From assembly GCF_005239225.2 (NCBI RefSeq), contig NC_133295.1, positions 3,782,001 through 3,846,000 of the forward strand: a stretch of 64,000 nucleotides of DNA, given 5' to 3'. This DNA is from Populus alba (taxonomy: Eukaryota; Streptophyta; Magnoliopsida; Malpighiales; Salicaceae). Of this stretch, positions 11,791-23,604 are shown piece after piece. The position numbers and the translations under genes were made by a program. Every line of letters begins with the position of its first letter. Positions within the stretch are counted from its first letter, which is position 1. The notes below the pieces were generated by a model. The model was given only the letters and a program-made list of their open reading frames with translations. It was not told where the DNA came from and ran no database searches.

Positions 11791-13481
11791 TGTATATGAG
11801 CGTTTTTAAAGAGAATCATTTCAGTAGATCTGACGGTGCGTATGCAATGTATTTGCACGTGTCAACATCTTGAGAATATTTTCTGTACACCTTCTTTTTT
11901 TGCTGTGCACTTTAGCATCTCTCCTCTCACTGCCTCTGTGTTCAAGTTTTAAGTTTAACTGTTTCGAAGCGTACATTAAGGCCGCGTTTCGAGTTTCGAC
12001 ACGCCAAAAGTGCGTTTTGGGCCACAAATTGCATGGCCCAATTAATAGATGGGCTTTATACTGGCCTCTATACCCTGCAATCCATGCATATTATCCGTGC
12101 TCGTATTAATAATAATAAAAAAAATTAAATATAAAAATATTTGATTTAAGTTAAAAGCATAGAATATATTTGCAATATTATTATATTTAAATAAAATATT
12201 TTCTAAAATAACACTATTAATAACACATATTAAAGCTACATTTAATACATCGACAACTAATTATTTTCTCTTTAAAAAATTTTTTTAAGATATTTTTAAT
12301 TTTTTTAAAATTCTTTTCTTTTCTCTTATTGAATTTGTTTTTATATCAAGAAAAAAAAATTAAAATAAATTTTTATATTTTATAAAAGTTGGGTGATAAT
12401 GATTTTTTTTATTTTAGATTGTGTTTAATGTTTTTATTAAAATATATTTGTTTAGCTTTTGAAAAAATTTTTAAAACTTTTTTATTTTTATCTTTACTTA
12501 AAATTAATATTTTTGATGTTTTTATATTATTTAAAAATAATCATTAAGAGTAGCAGCCATCAAATAAATCACAAAGAGATCAATAACAATTTTATTTCAA
12601 ATAAAAAAAATGAAATATAAGAAAGCCAGAACAATATCCATTGGATTTTCAAAATATCTTACTTGAAACTGATTGTTTACTGACCAAGTCCTTTATTACT
12701 TAACAGTATGGATAATATGTTATAATTATTTTTTAAAATATGTTTTGGGATAATATGTTATAATTATTTTTTAAAATATGTTATGTATTAAAATATATTA
12801 AAATAAAAATTTTTATATTTAAAAAAATTATTTTTAAGACTAACAAATCAAAACAATTTAAAAATATATATAAAAAAATTTATTTTTAATAAAAAAAAAT
12901 TAAATTTTAAAAACATGAGTATCCAAACCTATTATTTGAGTTATACGCTCTCTTTTACTGCTCTACTTTTGTTTGGGGCCTGTTTCTTCATCTGTGCAAC
13001 AATGGCGTAATCATGGGGGAGCTTACCTGTTGACGTCATTATGTTATCTCCTTGCATACAAAAGACAAAACAAAAACTTTTTAACATCAAAATGAAAATC
13101 CTGCGGTAATTCTACTTGTTTAGTAGGCAAGCATGATCAAGAATTGCATCTTCAATATCCCATAAGCAATTTAGGCATTGATTCTCAAATTTCTTCGAAA
13201 AACCTGTTCGCCAAATTCAAACAATCCACTGAGTTTTTAAGCCAGAATCAACATTTTTCCATCGAACTTTTGAGCATCAGCTAAAACATATATGAAAATC
13301 TAATTAGATAAAATATTACTATCTCTATTAGGATTAAACAGAATTTAAGACATCAGATAGTATTATCCCATACTTAATTGATATGAGCAAAAAGAGGAAG
13401 AAAAAAAAAACTAAAAATATCTGCCTGGAACTCCCGTCCGATGCAGCAGCGGTAGCAGTCAGGGGAGGTAGCCATGGAATG
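11791..13481. other. Intergenic, AT-rich, with a 38-bp tandem duplication
   Basis: No gene supported. 11820-12110 is moderately GC-rich promoter-distal DNA of the BTF3 gene. 12110-12960 is very AT-rich and includes a two-unit tandem repeat (12710-12785) and a copy of the dispersed MITE-like family (about 12780-12930). 13010-13330 has no open frame and may include the 3' UTR of the KIP1-like gene. Confidence 0.5.
12710..12785. repeat. 38-bp tandem duplication
   Basis: Two adjacent units beginning GGATAATATGTTATAATTAT (12710-12747 and 12748-12785) are almost identical. They lie in AT-rich intergenic DNA, with no gene association. Confidence 0.8.
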
Positions 13482-14507
13482 TCAAGGGGAACACCGAACG
13501 CCACACATAAACAAGTCCATGCTCTTGATCTTTTCCCACCATTTTGGCCGTCTCTTTGCACCTCCTTTACTAACAGAAGCTCCATCCTTTTTCTTCAACT
13601 TCAGCTTCTCTATTTGAAAGCAACAGCCAACAAAAGCGACGCCGTCATCTTTTCTGCTGCTGATTTTCTCTTCTTCTTGCAGCTCCTTCTTCAACAACTG
13701 CAGATAGTAGTCCTTGTTTCTCATCTCCAACCCATGTATCTGTCCTTGAAGATCCTCAATTTTTCTAGTAAGCATAGACACCCTATGATCCTCCCTCATC
13801 TTTAACACACACCTAGCTAGCTCACCAGCTTTCCTCTTGAAGAACACTGCTTCAGATGCCAACCCTTTGTTTTCTTCCAACACAGCTTGCATTTTGTACC
13901 CCAATCTCACATTCTCATTCAGTAACACTATCCTCTCTGACTCTAACACCTCAAGAAGTTTCTTTAATAACTCCACTTTTCTCCATATTGATTCTTGGCC
14001 TTGCTGCTGCTTCTCCATTTCACTAAGCTGGTCTGCTAATACATCATTCTCTACATTCTTCATTACAAGATCAACTACAACCTCATCGATGCCAAGAACG
14101 GTATCACTGCCATCTTGAAAGGGGGTTGTTGGTTGTTGGTAAGACATAGAACTCTCAGCATCCCAATCAAGAAACTGGCTGCTGCTAGATCCACCACTAG
14201 CTTCTTGATCTCGGTCATCATCAAGAGCCATTAACATCGGAAATGAGAAATGATTGCTAAGTTTCTTGCTCTTTTCCAATCTACTGCATCTGTCCACCAA
14301 GGCAGCGTACCCATTGTACAAGTCTCGAAGTAGAGCAAGAAGTTGAGGGCGTTTCTGATAGTACCATTCAGCTCTCTCTGCAAAGCTGTCGCCACATCCC
14401 ATGTCTTCTTCTGATTTGAAGTACTCGAGCAACATTTTCACTCTCTCATCAACTCCCTCTGTAGGTAACTCAACCGGGGTGTTTTGAAGTAAAGAGAAGT
14501 CCCCCAT
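13482..14507 (-). CDS. KIP1-like / NETWORKED-3-like actin-binding coiled-coil protein
   Basis: Single-exon frame of 341 residues starting MGDFSLLQNT. Residues about 21-78 match the second half of the NAB (NET actin-binding) domain: DERVKMLLEYF, then SFAERAEWYYQKRPQLLALL and RDLYNGYAALVDRCSRL. The central part (about 145-290) is rich in Leu/Glu/Lys heptads and should form a coiled coil, and the C-terminus is basic (GGAKRRPKWWEKIK). Family members link actin filaments to membranes. The usual N-terminal Ser-Trp-Trp-Trp motif is absent and no upstream exon supplying it was seen, so the NAB domain is abbreviated, as in some small NET3/KIP1 proteins. A TATA box lies about 60 bases upstream of the ATG. 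Confidence 0.85.
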   Translation of the reverse strand: MGDFSLLQNTPVELPTEGVDERVKMLLEYFKSEEDMGCGDSFAERAEWYYQKRPQLLALLRDLYNGYAALVDRCSRLEKSKKLSNHFSFPMLMALDDDRDQEASGGSSSSQFLDWDAESSMSYQQPTTPFQDGSDTVLGIDEVVVDLVMKNVENDVLADQLSEMEKQQQGQESIWRKVELLKKLLEVLESERIVLLNENVRLGYKMQAVLEENKGLASEAVFFKRKAGELARCVLKMREDHRVSMLTRKIEDLQGQIHGLEMRNKDYYLQLLKKELQEEEKISSRKDDGVAFVGCCFQIEKLKLKKKDGASVSKGGAKRRPKWWEKIKSMDLFMCGVRCSP

Positions 14508-14566
14508 TCTAGTTCAAATGTGAACGATTTGCAAGCTGAAAGTTTTTTGGTGGCCAAGGATGGATC

Positions 14567-14575
14567 TTTATATAA
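14567..14575 (-). promoter_or_regulatory. TATA box of the KIP1-like gene
   Basis: TTATATAAA on the minus strand, 60 bases before the ATG at 14507. This predicts a transcription start near 14540 and a very short 5' UTR. No other core element is clear. Confidence 0.6.
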
Positions 14576-15261
14576 GCAACATCCATCTCAACAAGCAATG
14601 GACCCCTTTGTACAGTCATGATCTCTAGCTCACAGGCTACACACGGAAAGACTGACAAAAAATTCGAACTTTTAAGATAGGAAACTGACAAAAGTTAGAA
14701 AGGAACATGTATGTTTGAAATTTCAAAACAGTGGTGAAGATGGCAACTGGACAGTCGTATTTGAATGTTTAAATTGCAATCCCCCCACTCGAGCCATTGT
14801 GTAACGTTTAGATCCAGTGGTCACATCAAGATTGAGCTCCAATGGCCCCATCAGTGAATTCCTTGGACCCTGTGGGTTGCTAGCCTTCCAGACATGACAT
14901 GGACTAAATCCCATTCTACTGCGATGATTAGATTTTCTGTAATTATTGAAAATTAATTGAGGAATTTAATGCAGGTTCCAGATTCACAACCAGTCACGCA
15001 AATTCAAACACGCAGCATAAATAAACGGAGAATAAAATTTTGGGTTTTTGGCGATAAGAATTTGCGTGTGGGGAGGTCTCTGTTACAAGAATCAAATGGA
15101 CACTGCAACAAGGCATTGGACTGGGAGAGTGACAGTGAAGTGATGATGGCTGATGGGATTCCAATTTTTTGCAGTGAAATGTCTAAACTTTAAAAACAAA
15201 AACTGCACGAATATTGCAGTACTCAAAATTGCAGAAGTTGACAAATGGGATAATGGCAGGG

Positions 15262-15452
15262 TTTGGCATTGCGTTAAAAAAATGTTTTTTTTTTTTTTTA
15301 AAAAAGTTTTTAATTTTTTTAAATTAATATATTTTTAATTTTTTATTAATATATTTTTTTAAAAAATAAAAAATAATATTATTTTAATACATTTTAAAAT
15401 AAAAAATATTTTAAAAACTAATCATTATCTACACTCACAAAACACTCAAAAC
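15262..15452 (+). repeat. Dispersed AT-rich MITE-like family, copy (forward)
   Basis: Carries the family core: a poly-T left arm, TTAATATATTTTT, then AATATTATTTTAATACATTT, and an end resembling ACACTCACAAAACACTCAAA. The left edge GTTTGGCATTGCGTT is like the left edges of other copies. Confidence 0.6.
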
Positions 15453-15629
15453 CATGTATTGAACAAAGATTATAAAAGATCTTCATCATTAAAATATAAG
15501 CACTATTTATAAATAAATATTTGTTTATAGGTTACATGGATTAAAATGAAACTTTATCTTGGGTTCTCAAACTTTTTTATAATATGAGGATAGCAATAAA
15601 TTTTTCACTGTCTTTTTTTTATTATGAAT

Positions 15630-15805
15630 ATATTTTTTTTTTAAAAGTATTTTAAAAAAATTTAAATTTTTATTTTTTATTTTCAGATTATGTGTTAATA
15701 TCAAAAATAATTTTTTTAAATAAAAAAATTATTATTTTAATATATTTTTAAATAAAAAAATATTTTAAAAAGCAACCGCTAACACACTCATAAAAACCCT
15801 ATATC
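15630..15805 (+). repeat. Dispersed AT-rich MITE-like family, copy (forward)
   Basis: Core ATGTGTTAATATCAAAAATA, then TTATTATTTTAATATATTTT, and an end AGCAACCGCTAACACACTC. It is one of the best-preserved copies. Confidence 0.65.
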
Positions 15806-15889
15806 ACAATATTTGACCACATATGTCAAAAAAGGTGAGATAAAAAAATGATAATTTATGTGATTTAAAAGGGGGTGTTTAAGAGTCTT

Positions 15890-16045
15890 GTAAATATTGT
15901 ACTTAAAATATATTAAAATAATATATATTTTTTATTTTAAAAAATTTATTTTGACACCATCATATGTGAAAACGATTCCAAAAATATTAACCAATTAATT
16001 TAAAGCAATTTTAAAAAAATAATGAAAAAACATATTCAAACTTAA
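15890..16045 (-). repeat. Dispersed AT-rich MITE-like family, copy (reverse)
   Basis: Contains the reverse core AAATATATTAAAATAATATA and a right end AAACATATTCAAAC. The middle is divergent. Confidence 0.45.
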
Positions 16046-16439
16046 TTCCAAACTAGCATTAACAAGACTACTACTCTTGTTACGTGATCCTATGTTCAAT
16101 TTCATTTCCCTATTATGAATTTGTTTTTTTAGTAAATAGATTTTTTTTTATAGAAGTGTTTTATTATTGGAAGTTGCTTCACATCAGGTGTTTGCTAACC
16201 TTAAAATTTTGGATTGATAGTTGAGAAAAAATACTCTATTTTTCAATTTTTTAAATTTAAATTTTAAGCTAGCACCTTAAAGAATTTATTAAATTACTTT
16301 AAATATACTAACGAGGGAGGGAGGTACTTTTTTAAAATCATTCGTAAAAAAATACTTAGTGTTGGCTGGTTCGTAAAAGGATCCTAAATTGTATTATGAT
16401 GTCATTTATGGCGACATACCCCCTGTTCAAATCCATTAA

Positions 16440-16630
16440 TTGTATATTTTGAATGTTTTTTTAATGTAAAATATATTAAAATAATATTATATATTTTTTA
16501 TTTTTTTCATTTGTGATATTAATAAATAAAAATAATTAATAAACACTATTAAAAACATTAATTCTTCTTAAGCAAGAAATAATTTAAAAAATATTTTAAA
16601 AAACAGATCCAACAACTAAAACAATAAAGC
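16440..16630 (-). repeat. Dispersed AT-rich MITE-like family, copy (reverse)
   Basis: Reverse core AAAATATATTAAAATAATAT, followed by TGTGATATTAATAAATAAAA. The end reads AAAAAACAGATCCAAC. Confidence 0.45.
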
Positions 16631-17171
16631 AACATTGACAGCAGTGCTGCCGCCCCAACATTTTAAAGATATAAATAATATCCTATGATACCAATACATA
16701 AAAATAAAAATAACCTGAAAATATTAAAAATAAATTTAAATTTTTTTAAAAAGTTAATTGTTTTTCATAAAATACTATTTAGAAAGCAATTTCATTCGGT
16801 GCTGTTAAAAGCAAATAGAGTGGAGTGCTGCCGCGCCAACATCTTTTGAATCCAACTCCATATTGGGCTACTTTGCAGTGATTGGGGCCTATACTGGGCT
16901 CACAAGAGCGGGCCATGTACTTTTATGAGAAGCCCACGCAACTCGTTTGATGTAACCCAAATTTCAGTGGACAAAAGATTAGGAGCTTCAGATAGAAACA
17001 GCTACGGTGCCTTTATCTCTAAGCTTTTGCCCCTGGAGAGTGGCTGATGCCGCCATTGGTCAACGATCATCATTTTTAGCCAATGGTCAAGAGGAAGTGA
17101 ATGTGTAGTTTATTATTTTACCCATCCTTTGTTAAGAAATTACCTCTCATCCAGTGGACTGGAAGGCCATT

Positions 17172-18005
17172 TTCATATAAAATACTTAACCCGTTTGTTT
17201 AGTGAAAAGCAGTTTTAAAAAAATAATAAATTTTAAAAAAAATAAATTATTTTTTATGTTTTGTAGTGCAATAAAAAATAAATTGAAAAAATATTTTTCA
17301 GTATTTAGTTATGTCATGAAAAATGAAGCTGCAAAATAACTTATTGATGTTTTATATTTTTTCAAGTTTATTAAAATAATGAGAAATACATCTTATAAAT
17401 TAAAAATTTAAATGAGAATAAAATTAAAAAATATATATATAATTTCATAAATTATCTCAAATAAAATAAATAATAATCAAAATAATAGAGATCAAATCTA
17501 AAAATTAAAAAAAAATTAAAAGATGAAGAAATTAAAATAATAAAAATCAATATTTCATAAATTATTTCAAATCAAATAAGTAACAATCAAAAGAATGAGG
17601 ACCAAATTTGATAGATAAAAAATTTCAATTAAAAAATAATAACGGAAAAGCAAAATAAAAATGAGGACTAAAGTTAATATAAAAATTAAATTCTATGGGA
17701 TGAATTTGAAAAATAAATATTCAAAACAATATATATATATATATATATATATAGCAATCAAAAGTTTAAGGACCAAATTTGATATAATCAACAAATAATA
17801 TAATATTTTTAAATTTTTTACAACTTCGAAAAGTGTTTTTCCGTTCCAAAATAAAAAAAAAACATTTTCCTGAAAACCAAGTCAAATTTTTCTTTGATTG
17901 AAAAGTATTTTTTGTTGACTAACTTTTCCTAATGATAAATAAACATAAAAAAATTTAAAAATTAATTTCTCATAAACCACTTTTTAAAAAACAAACATAT
18001 CCTTA
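17172..18005. repeat. Foldback (MITE-like) element with imperfect terminal inverted repeats
   Basis: The left end CGTTTGTTTAGTGAAAAGCAG and the right end, read in reverse as TGTTTGTTTTTTAAAAAGTGG, are imperfect inverted repeats. The interior is AT-rich, with repeated AATCAAAAGTTTAAGGACCAAATTTGATAT-type phrases (near 17583-17615 and 17755-17783) and a TA microsatellite. A second, shorter relative lies at about 45060-45435. No coding capacity. Confidence 0.5.
17729..17752. repeat. (AT)n microsatellite
   Basis: About 12 AT units inside the foldback element. Confidence 0.9.
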
Positions 18006-18062
18006 ACCCTTAACTCTTGTTGTGTTTATTAACTTAGGATCTTTATTGGGCCATTGATTTTC

Positions 18063-18475
18063 ATGGCTATGCTAGTTTATTGAATTTCATAATTAAAATC
18101 TGATTTTTATATTAAATAAAAACCTAAATATTATATTATATTATACTTTAGTATGTATTTCATGTTCAAAAAATAAAAAGAACTTTTAGACCATGATAAT
18201 TTTTTTAGAGAATGTGAGAACAAACATGTATTTTTCCTTGTTTTTTACAATTCAGTCTTCAATATTATCATGGCTATGCTATTTTATTGAATTTTATAAT
18301 TAAAGTATGATTTCTATATTAAATAAAAACTTAAATATTATATTGCTTTATACTTTAGAATGTATTTCATGTTCATAAAAATAAAAAGAACTTTTGGACC
18401 AAAATAAATTTTTTAGAGAATGTGAGAAGAAACATGTATTTTTTCTATTTTTTACAATTTCGTCTTCAATATTTT
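18063..18475. repeat. Tandem duplication of a ~207-bp unit
   Basis: Unit 1 (18063-18269) and unit 2 (18270-18475) both begin ATGGCTATGCTA and end near TCTTCAATATT. They share TATTAAATAAAAACnTAAAT, TGTATTTCATGTTCA and TTAGAGAATGTGAGAA. Identity is high by eye, so the duplication is fairly recent. No open frame runs through it. Confidence 0.85.
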
Positions 18476-19374
18476 AATTTGGTATTTTTCATAATTTTCA
18501 AGCCTAATTCTATTAAATTAGGTTTTAAAAAGATTCAATTACAATAAAAAAAATTAAAATAAATAAATAATATAAAGTGCTTTACAGCAAAACACATGGA
18601 GAAAAAATCCAGTTCTTTTAATATATACTATAATTTACTAATAAATATGATACAAATGTATTATCATAGTTAACCCACTAAGTCACCATCAATAAGTTGA
18701 CTTATTATGAGCAGGTGATCCGAGACATGTGAAGTATTTATGATTTGGTATTTTATGATTTTTTTCTATTTAAGTGACAAAATTAATTTTTTTTTATTTG
18801 AATGCTTGTACTTATAAAGTTTTACCATTAGTTTTGTTGTAGAAATGTTGACTTGATAGTCAACTTTTAATTAGGAAGGCCCAATTGATATTATTTTATG
18901 TATTTTTTTAAAATAAAAATAATTAATGCCATATGAAATACTTGTACTCATAAAATTTGTACTCATATTTTTATGTCATGCACATTTTTTTTTTCTTTCT
19001 ATATAAGTACTTGTACTCATAAATTTTGTTCAATCAAGTACTTCCCTAGCTAAATTTATTTTTATAAATTAGTTGAAATGTTAGTTAGGGCTCATATATC
19101 TTAAATAACCAACATTTGTTTTCAACATTTTTAATTTCCTATCAGAAAAATAAAAATAATAAAACTCTTAAAGGAAACCAATAAAACTAATTAATTAAAC
19201 GAGTTTATGTTTTTATTACTCATTTGTTACATTTTAATTTTAGGTAATGATAGATACTTTAAGACCCTAACTAATTAATGAACAACATAAATATAAAATC
19301 AAGTAACTAATTCATTAATTAGTAAGTAACATTAACTTTTTATATATAAAAAAAATTAGTACATTCACTCAAAT

Positions 19375-19375
<1 letters not shown>

Positions 19376-19418
<43 letters not shown>

Positions 19419-19422
19419 AAAT
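19376..19422 (+). promoter_or_regulatory. (GA)n tract and TATA box of the NAC gene
   Basis: A 20-unit (AG) run at 19376-19415 is followed at once by TATAAAT at 19416-19422, about 360 bases before the NAC start codon. GA tracts next to core promoters are common in plants. Placement of the transcription start near 19450 is inference. Confidence 0.55.
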
Positions 19423-19778
19423 GGCTCCATATGTTCTTATAGAACATTTGTCTACAAACGCTCATGAAATGAGCTTGCTTACTGATTAATTGAAGAAGAA
19501 TCCATGAGCAAGGAAGCACGTACAGCACTGTTCCTTTCTTTTTGGTTTGCGTTCAGAGCTTGAAACGTAAGCATCCAATATATATTTGGCGCAAGAATGA
19601 AACGCCAGGCTTGCAAGAAACGTTTGTCCAAGAATCTGTAAAGGGAAAGTGAAAAATAAACCAATGACAAGGAGGTTTGCATCCTTTTATATATATATAT
19701 ATGATGAGGGCAGTGGCGATCATAATAATGCAAAAGGTGTTTGCGAAGAAAGGAGGAGGTCATCGGGACGGGAAAGAA

Positions 19779-22233
19779 ATGGCACCGGTCGGATTGCCTC
19801 CTGGCTTTCGATTCCATCCGACCGACGAAGAGCTTGTCAATTACTATCTTAAGCGTAAAATTAATGGCCAAGAAATCGATTTAGACATCATCCCTGAGAT
19901 TGATCTCTACAAATGCGAGCCTTGGGATTTAGCAGGTATATATATATATATATATCTAACACTCTACTTTTTCCTGTATATGTTCACATTACGTTTCAGC
20001 AACGTTGCCGGAAAAGAGCCATGGGACTGCTGCTCTGATCATCACACAACTTCCTGCTGTTGTTTGTCTCGTAGAGAAATCTTTCTTGCCAAGTAGAGAC
20101 CCGGAGTGGTATTTCTTCGGGCCCCGGGACAGGAAATATCCCAACGGGTTCAGGACTAACAGAGCAACTAGAGCTGGATACTGGAAGTCCACCGGGAAAG
20201 ACAGGAGGGTGAACTGCCAGAATAGAGCCATCGGAATGAAGAAGACATTAGTTTACTACCGGGGGCGAGCTCCTCAGGGGATTCGGACCGATTGGGTAAT
20301 GCATGAGTATCGGCTCGACGACAAGGAGTGTGAAGACACCTCCGGAATCCAGGTAGTTCGTGCATTGTGCAAAATTGTGTCCTTCTTGATCATACTGACG
20401 ACATACAAATATGCAACATTTCCATTTTTAATGGTAAATTTGTCATTGCTTCATATATATGAAAAGAATCCAAAAAATTTGAAAAGTTTAGTTGTACGCG
20501 ATGCCAAACACTTGATGAGTTTATTAGTTGCAATCTAGGACAGAATTGAAAGATTATCGATTTAATTTCTCTCCTCTTCCTTCCTCTTTTACTGGAGCGA
20601 ACGCATGCAATTACTAGACTAAACAGTTCTCTATCTACCCACAATCGCTTTCTGGTCCTCGCTTTCGATTTATCTTTTCTTTTCTCAGGAAAAAAAAAAG
20701 AAGAAGAGAAAAATGTAGGAGAACTATTGATGCTATGATGACACCAGTTTCACCTTCCTCTTTTGCAAGAGAGACTGTTAAACACTAGACTGCACTTTGT
20801 TTTAATCAATATGCTACTGTATTTTTTCTCTGGTCCTCAATGTTCTTTTTCTTTTTCTCAAGATCAGTAATTCTTATGTCATATTCATTGCATATATATT
20901 TACATTTTTTTTTATTCATCAGTTGACTTGGAAAGCTTGCTAAATTTCAATGCCATGGCTAACGGGAAAAGCAGCATTTCCTTTGCTTTCGTTTGGTTTT
21001 TTTCACCCCCACCTCTTTTACACCAAAGTACAGAAAGCAAATAAAAGCATCGTAATTGCTCTTCTTCTTCTTCTTTTCCCTTTGATGATCATAATTGCAT
21101 GTTCTTGTGCTTAAATTACTAGTCTTTGAATTACAAAAGAAATTAGTTTCAAGGTGTAAGAACGTGACACAAAGTGCATGATTTTGCATGAAAAGTTAGA
21201 ATAATTAGGGTTTATAAGTGCTAATCTCTCACCTGTTGTATTCTGAATATTTTACGGCAAACAATCTCTGACATATTCGTTGCTTCAAATGGAGTTAGAT
21301 CCCTAAGTGCCAAAGCTTGGGTTCCACTTTGTTTTTCTCTAATGAGACAAAAGTTCTATCCTCCATAAGACTCAATCCCTTCTTGCATATCTATACGTCG
21401 TTGTTCACCTCTTTATCTTTTTTCCTTCCCTGATCTACAAGTCTAGATTCCATGACTACTAAAATGATAAAATAAGACTCTACTAACCCAAAAAAGCAGT
21501 CCCACATCACTTTCACCTTGTAAGAATGTGTCGGTCACCTTTTACTTTATTCCAATTACAGAAAAACCAGCCAATTGACATCAAAGCATCCATCCCCTAC
21601 TAGTTTAGGGTAAGCACTTGTCAATCCGATCCAGCAACGTCCTCTTTCCTTTAATTTCCTCTTAATTTGAAAGTTTATACGTGTAGACAATGGATAATAT
21701 TCAATTATACACATCATATGTGTCTATACGATTAAATATAACATTGCTGGCTATTATACATACGTATCTGCTCTCCATTTCACCTCATAAGAGTTTGAAT
21801 CGGCCCTGAAGAGATCATAAGAGAGAACTTTCGTGTGAACATATCACTTTTGGTGTAAATGGTTTATTTGAAATTTAGTTGCTGCCATTTCTTCCCCTGG
21901 CTTATCGTCTGTACACAAGGCTACTTTCTTGTTTCATTTCAGGATTCGTATGCATTGTGTCGAGTGTTCAAGAAAAATGGAATATGTTCTGAGATTGAAG
22001 AGCAAGGACAATGCACAACAAGCCTGTCATTAACGGAGAGCTCACCGCAAGGTGTGCTAAACGAGTATGAAACAATGTCACCAGATGTCCCAGTTGCATC
22101 ATCATCTTGTATTGAAGAGGAAGACAAAGATGATTCATGGATGCAGTTCATCACAGATGACCCATGGTACTGTTCTTCGAACAACGCCATGGCTGGCGGT
22201 GAAGAGATTTCTCAGGTGACATTCACTGACTAA
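19779..22233 (+). CDS. NAC-domain transcription factor (NAC20/45/86-like), short form
   Basis: Nuclear DNA-binding regulator. Exons 19779-19935, 20075-20352 and 21943-22233 give 241 residues; the phases (1, then 0) agree. NAC subdomains are complete: [106 protein letters not shown] and [14 protein letters not shown]. The C-terminal part is short and acidic ([19 protein letters not shown]), much shorter than in typical NACs of this clade. Exon 2 was placed by the acceptor TCTCGTAG at 20067-20074, which joins DLA to EKSFLPSRD as in the family. An upstream acceptor at 19998-19999 also stays in frame (see findings). An in-frame ATG at 19701 could add 26 residues, but [10 protein letters not shown] is the conserved start. 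Intron 2 is 1590 bases. Confidence 0.93.
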
Positions 22234-22599
22234 GCAAGGATAATTATCAAGTGATTGGTGGTGATGAATAATATGAACAGAGTTGGATATATTTTTCTTA
22301 CAATAAGGCATCGAGTACAAAAATGGTGGTAAAAACATTAGAGTGTTATGCCTAATTGGCTTAGTTATTTTGTTCTGGTTTTGGATATGGTGCATGGCCT
22401 CCCTATCTAGCCAGAGCCAATTTATCAAATGGCTTCAGATTATTTTTTTCTTTTCTTTTTTCTGTGGTTGTTGACCTCTATTTGAAGGTGATTTGGTGCT
22501 ACTTGTGGCATTAAAGGGCATTAATATTAATCTTATTATTATTATTATTATTTGAGGAGGCATATTGGTAAAAAAATCATTAGACATAATTATAAGGTA

Positions 22600-22745
22600 T
22601 TTTCCGATGTTTTCTTAAATTTTAAATTTTTTTTGTTTAAAACAAAAACAAATTATTTTAATATATTTTTAAATAAAAAAATATTTTAAATCATCACATA
22701 TACCACAATTCCAATTAAACTTCAAGTTTACTTACCAAATACTTT
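22600..22745 (+). repeat. Dispersed AT-rich MITE-like family, copy (forward)
   Basis: Core AAATTATTTTAATATATTTT and TAAATAAAAAAATATTTTAAA, with an end TACCACAATTCCAA. Confidence 0.5.
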
Positions 22746-23604
22746 TTTTTTATTGGTTTACGAGGGCTTATAGGACAGAGTAAAATGGGAATTACCCAGT
22801 GGATAATTATCTGTCATCTCTTTATAATCCTACGAACGTCCAATTGATTGTGATTTTTTTTATTAAAATAATTAATTTCAATTAATTATAAATTGATTAA
22901 TGGTCGCAGGATCCTTATGCTATCGATTTTGTCTTCAATGGGGTCTTTTATCTTTGAGATTTCTTATTCGAACCTACCATTGACCATTGCTCAATCAATG
23001 CCATTAATATCCTCATCACCGATGGTGTTAATGGACGGTTAATCTTGGAATATTTTTTAGGATATTGTTTTTATGTTTGAAAATTAAGTCATAAGAAATT
23101 CACTACTGCGAAATTAGAGAATGAATATTACTTAAAAATAAATTAATTAATTAATAAGACTCATGTGGACAAATTCCAATAAATGGTCCAACCACTACAA
23201 ATCTTGGATGAATTGGAAATTTAAAATTGGGAAGTGACAAAAGAGGCTAAAACAAGAAGGGAAGTGGAGTGGTCGAGCTGCTGAAGCATTGAGATGGCCT
23301 CTTACGACACATCATGTTCAGATCATTCGAGAGAAGAGATAAAGGTTTATTAATCCAATTAAAATTTAATTTGATTTTTTTAAAATATATATTTTTTAAT
23401 TTTTTTATTAATTTAGATCAGATTAACTCACTCAACTATACATTAAATACTAAATACGATTCAATAACTATGATCGAAAATAGAAGACAAATAATTAATC
23501 AAGAGTAGACCTCTTTTATTGAGTTTATTGGTTTCCTACCTCTTCCTCATTGAAGACTCAATTTATTATTACTTCAATGCATTTTAATTAATAAAAATTA
23601 TAGC

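Larger units (their letters stand above)
14580..19375. other. 4.8-kb intergenic region, mostly repeats
   Basis: No coding gene supported. 14580-15200 is unique-looking promoter DNA upstream of the KIP1-like gene. From 15260 onward the region is extremely AT-rich with several dispersed MITE-like copies (listed separately). 16620-17160 has more balanced composition and two near-copies of a GTGCTGCCGCnCCAACAT motif at about 16643-16661 and 16824-16843. It also has the CCAAT-like pair TTGGTCAACG and CAATGGTCAA near 17056-17092. An 840-base foldback element and a 207-base tandem duplication follow. Confidence 0.55.

Noticed and set aside
13383..13805. 140-codon plus-strand frame opposite the KIP1-like gene
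   Set aside because: It is the complement of a strongly supported coding exon; composition follows from the opposite strand and no domain is seen.
20353..20538. Continuation of the NAC frame past 20352
   Set aside because: It is readthrough into intron 2; the donor CAG|GTAGTT and the exon at 21943 restore the conserved [11 protein letters not shown].
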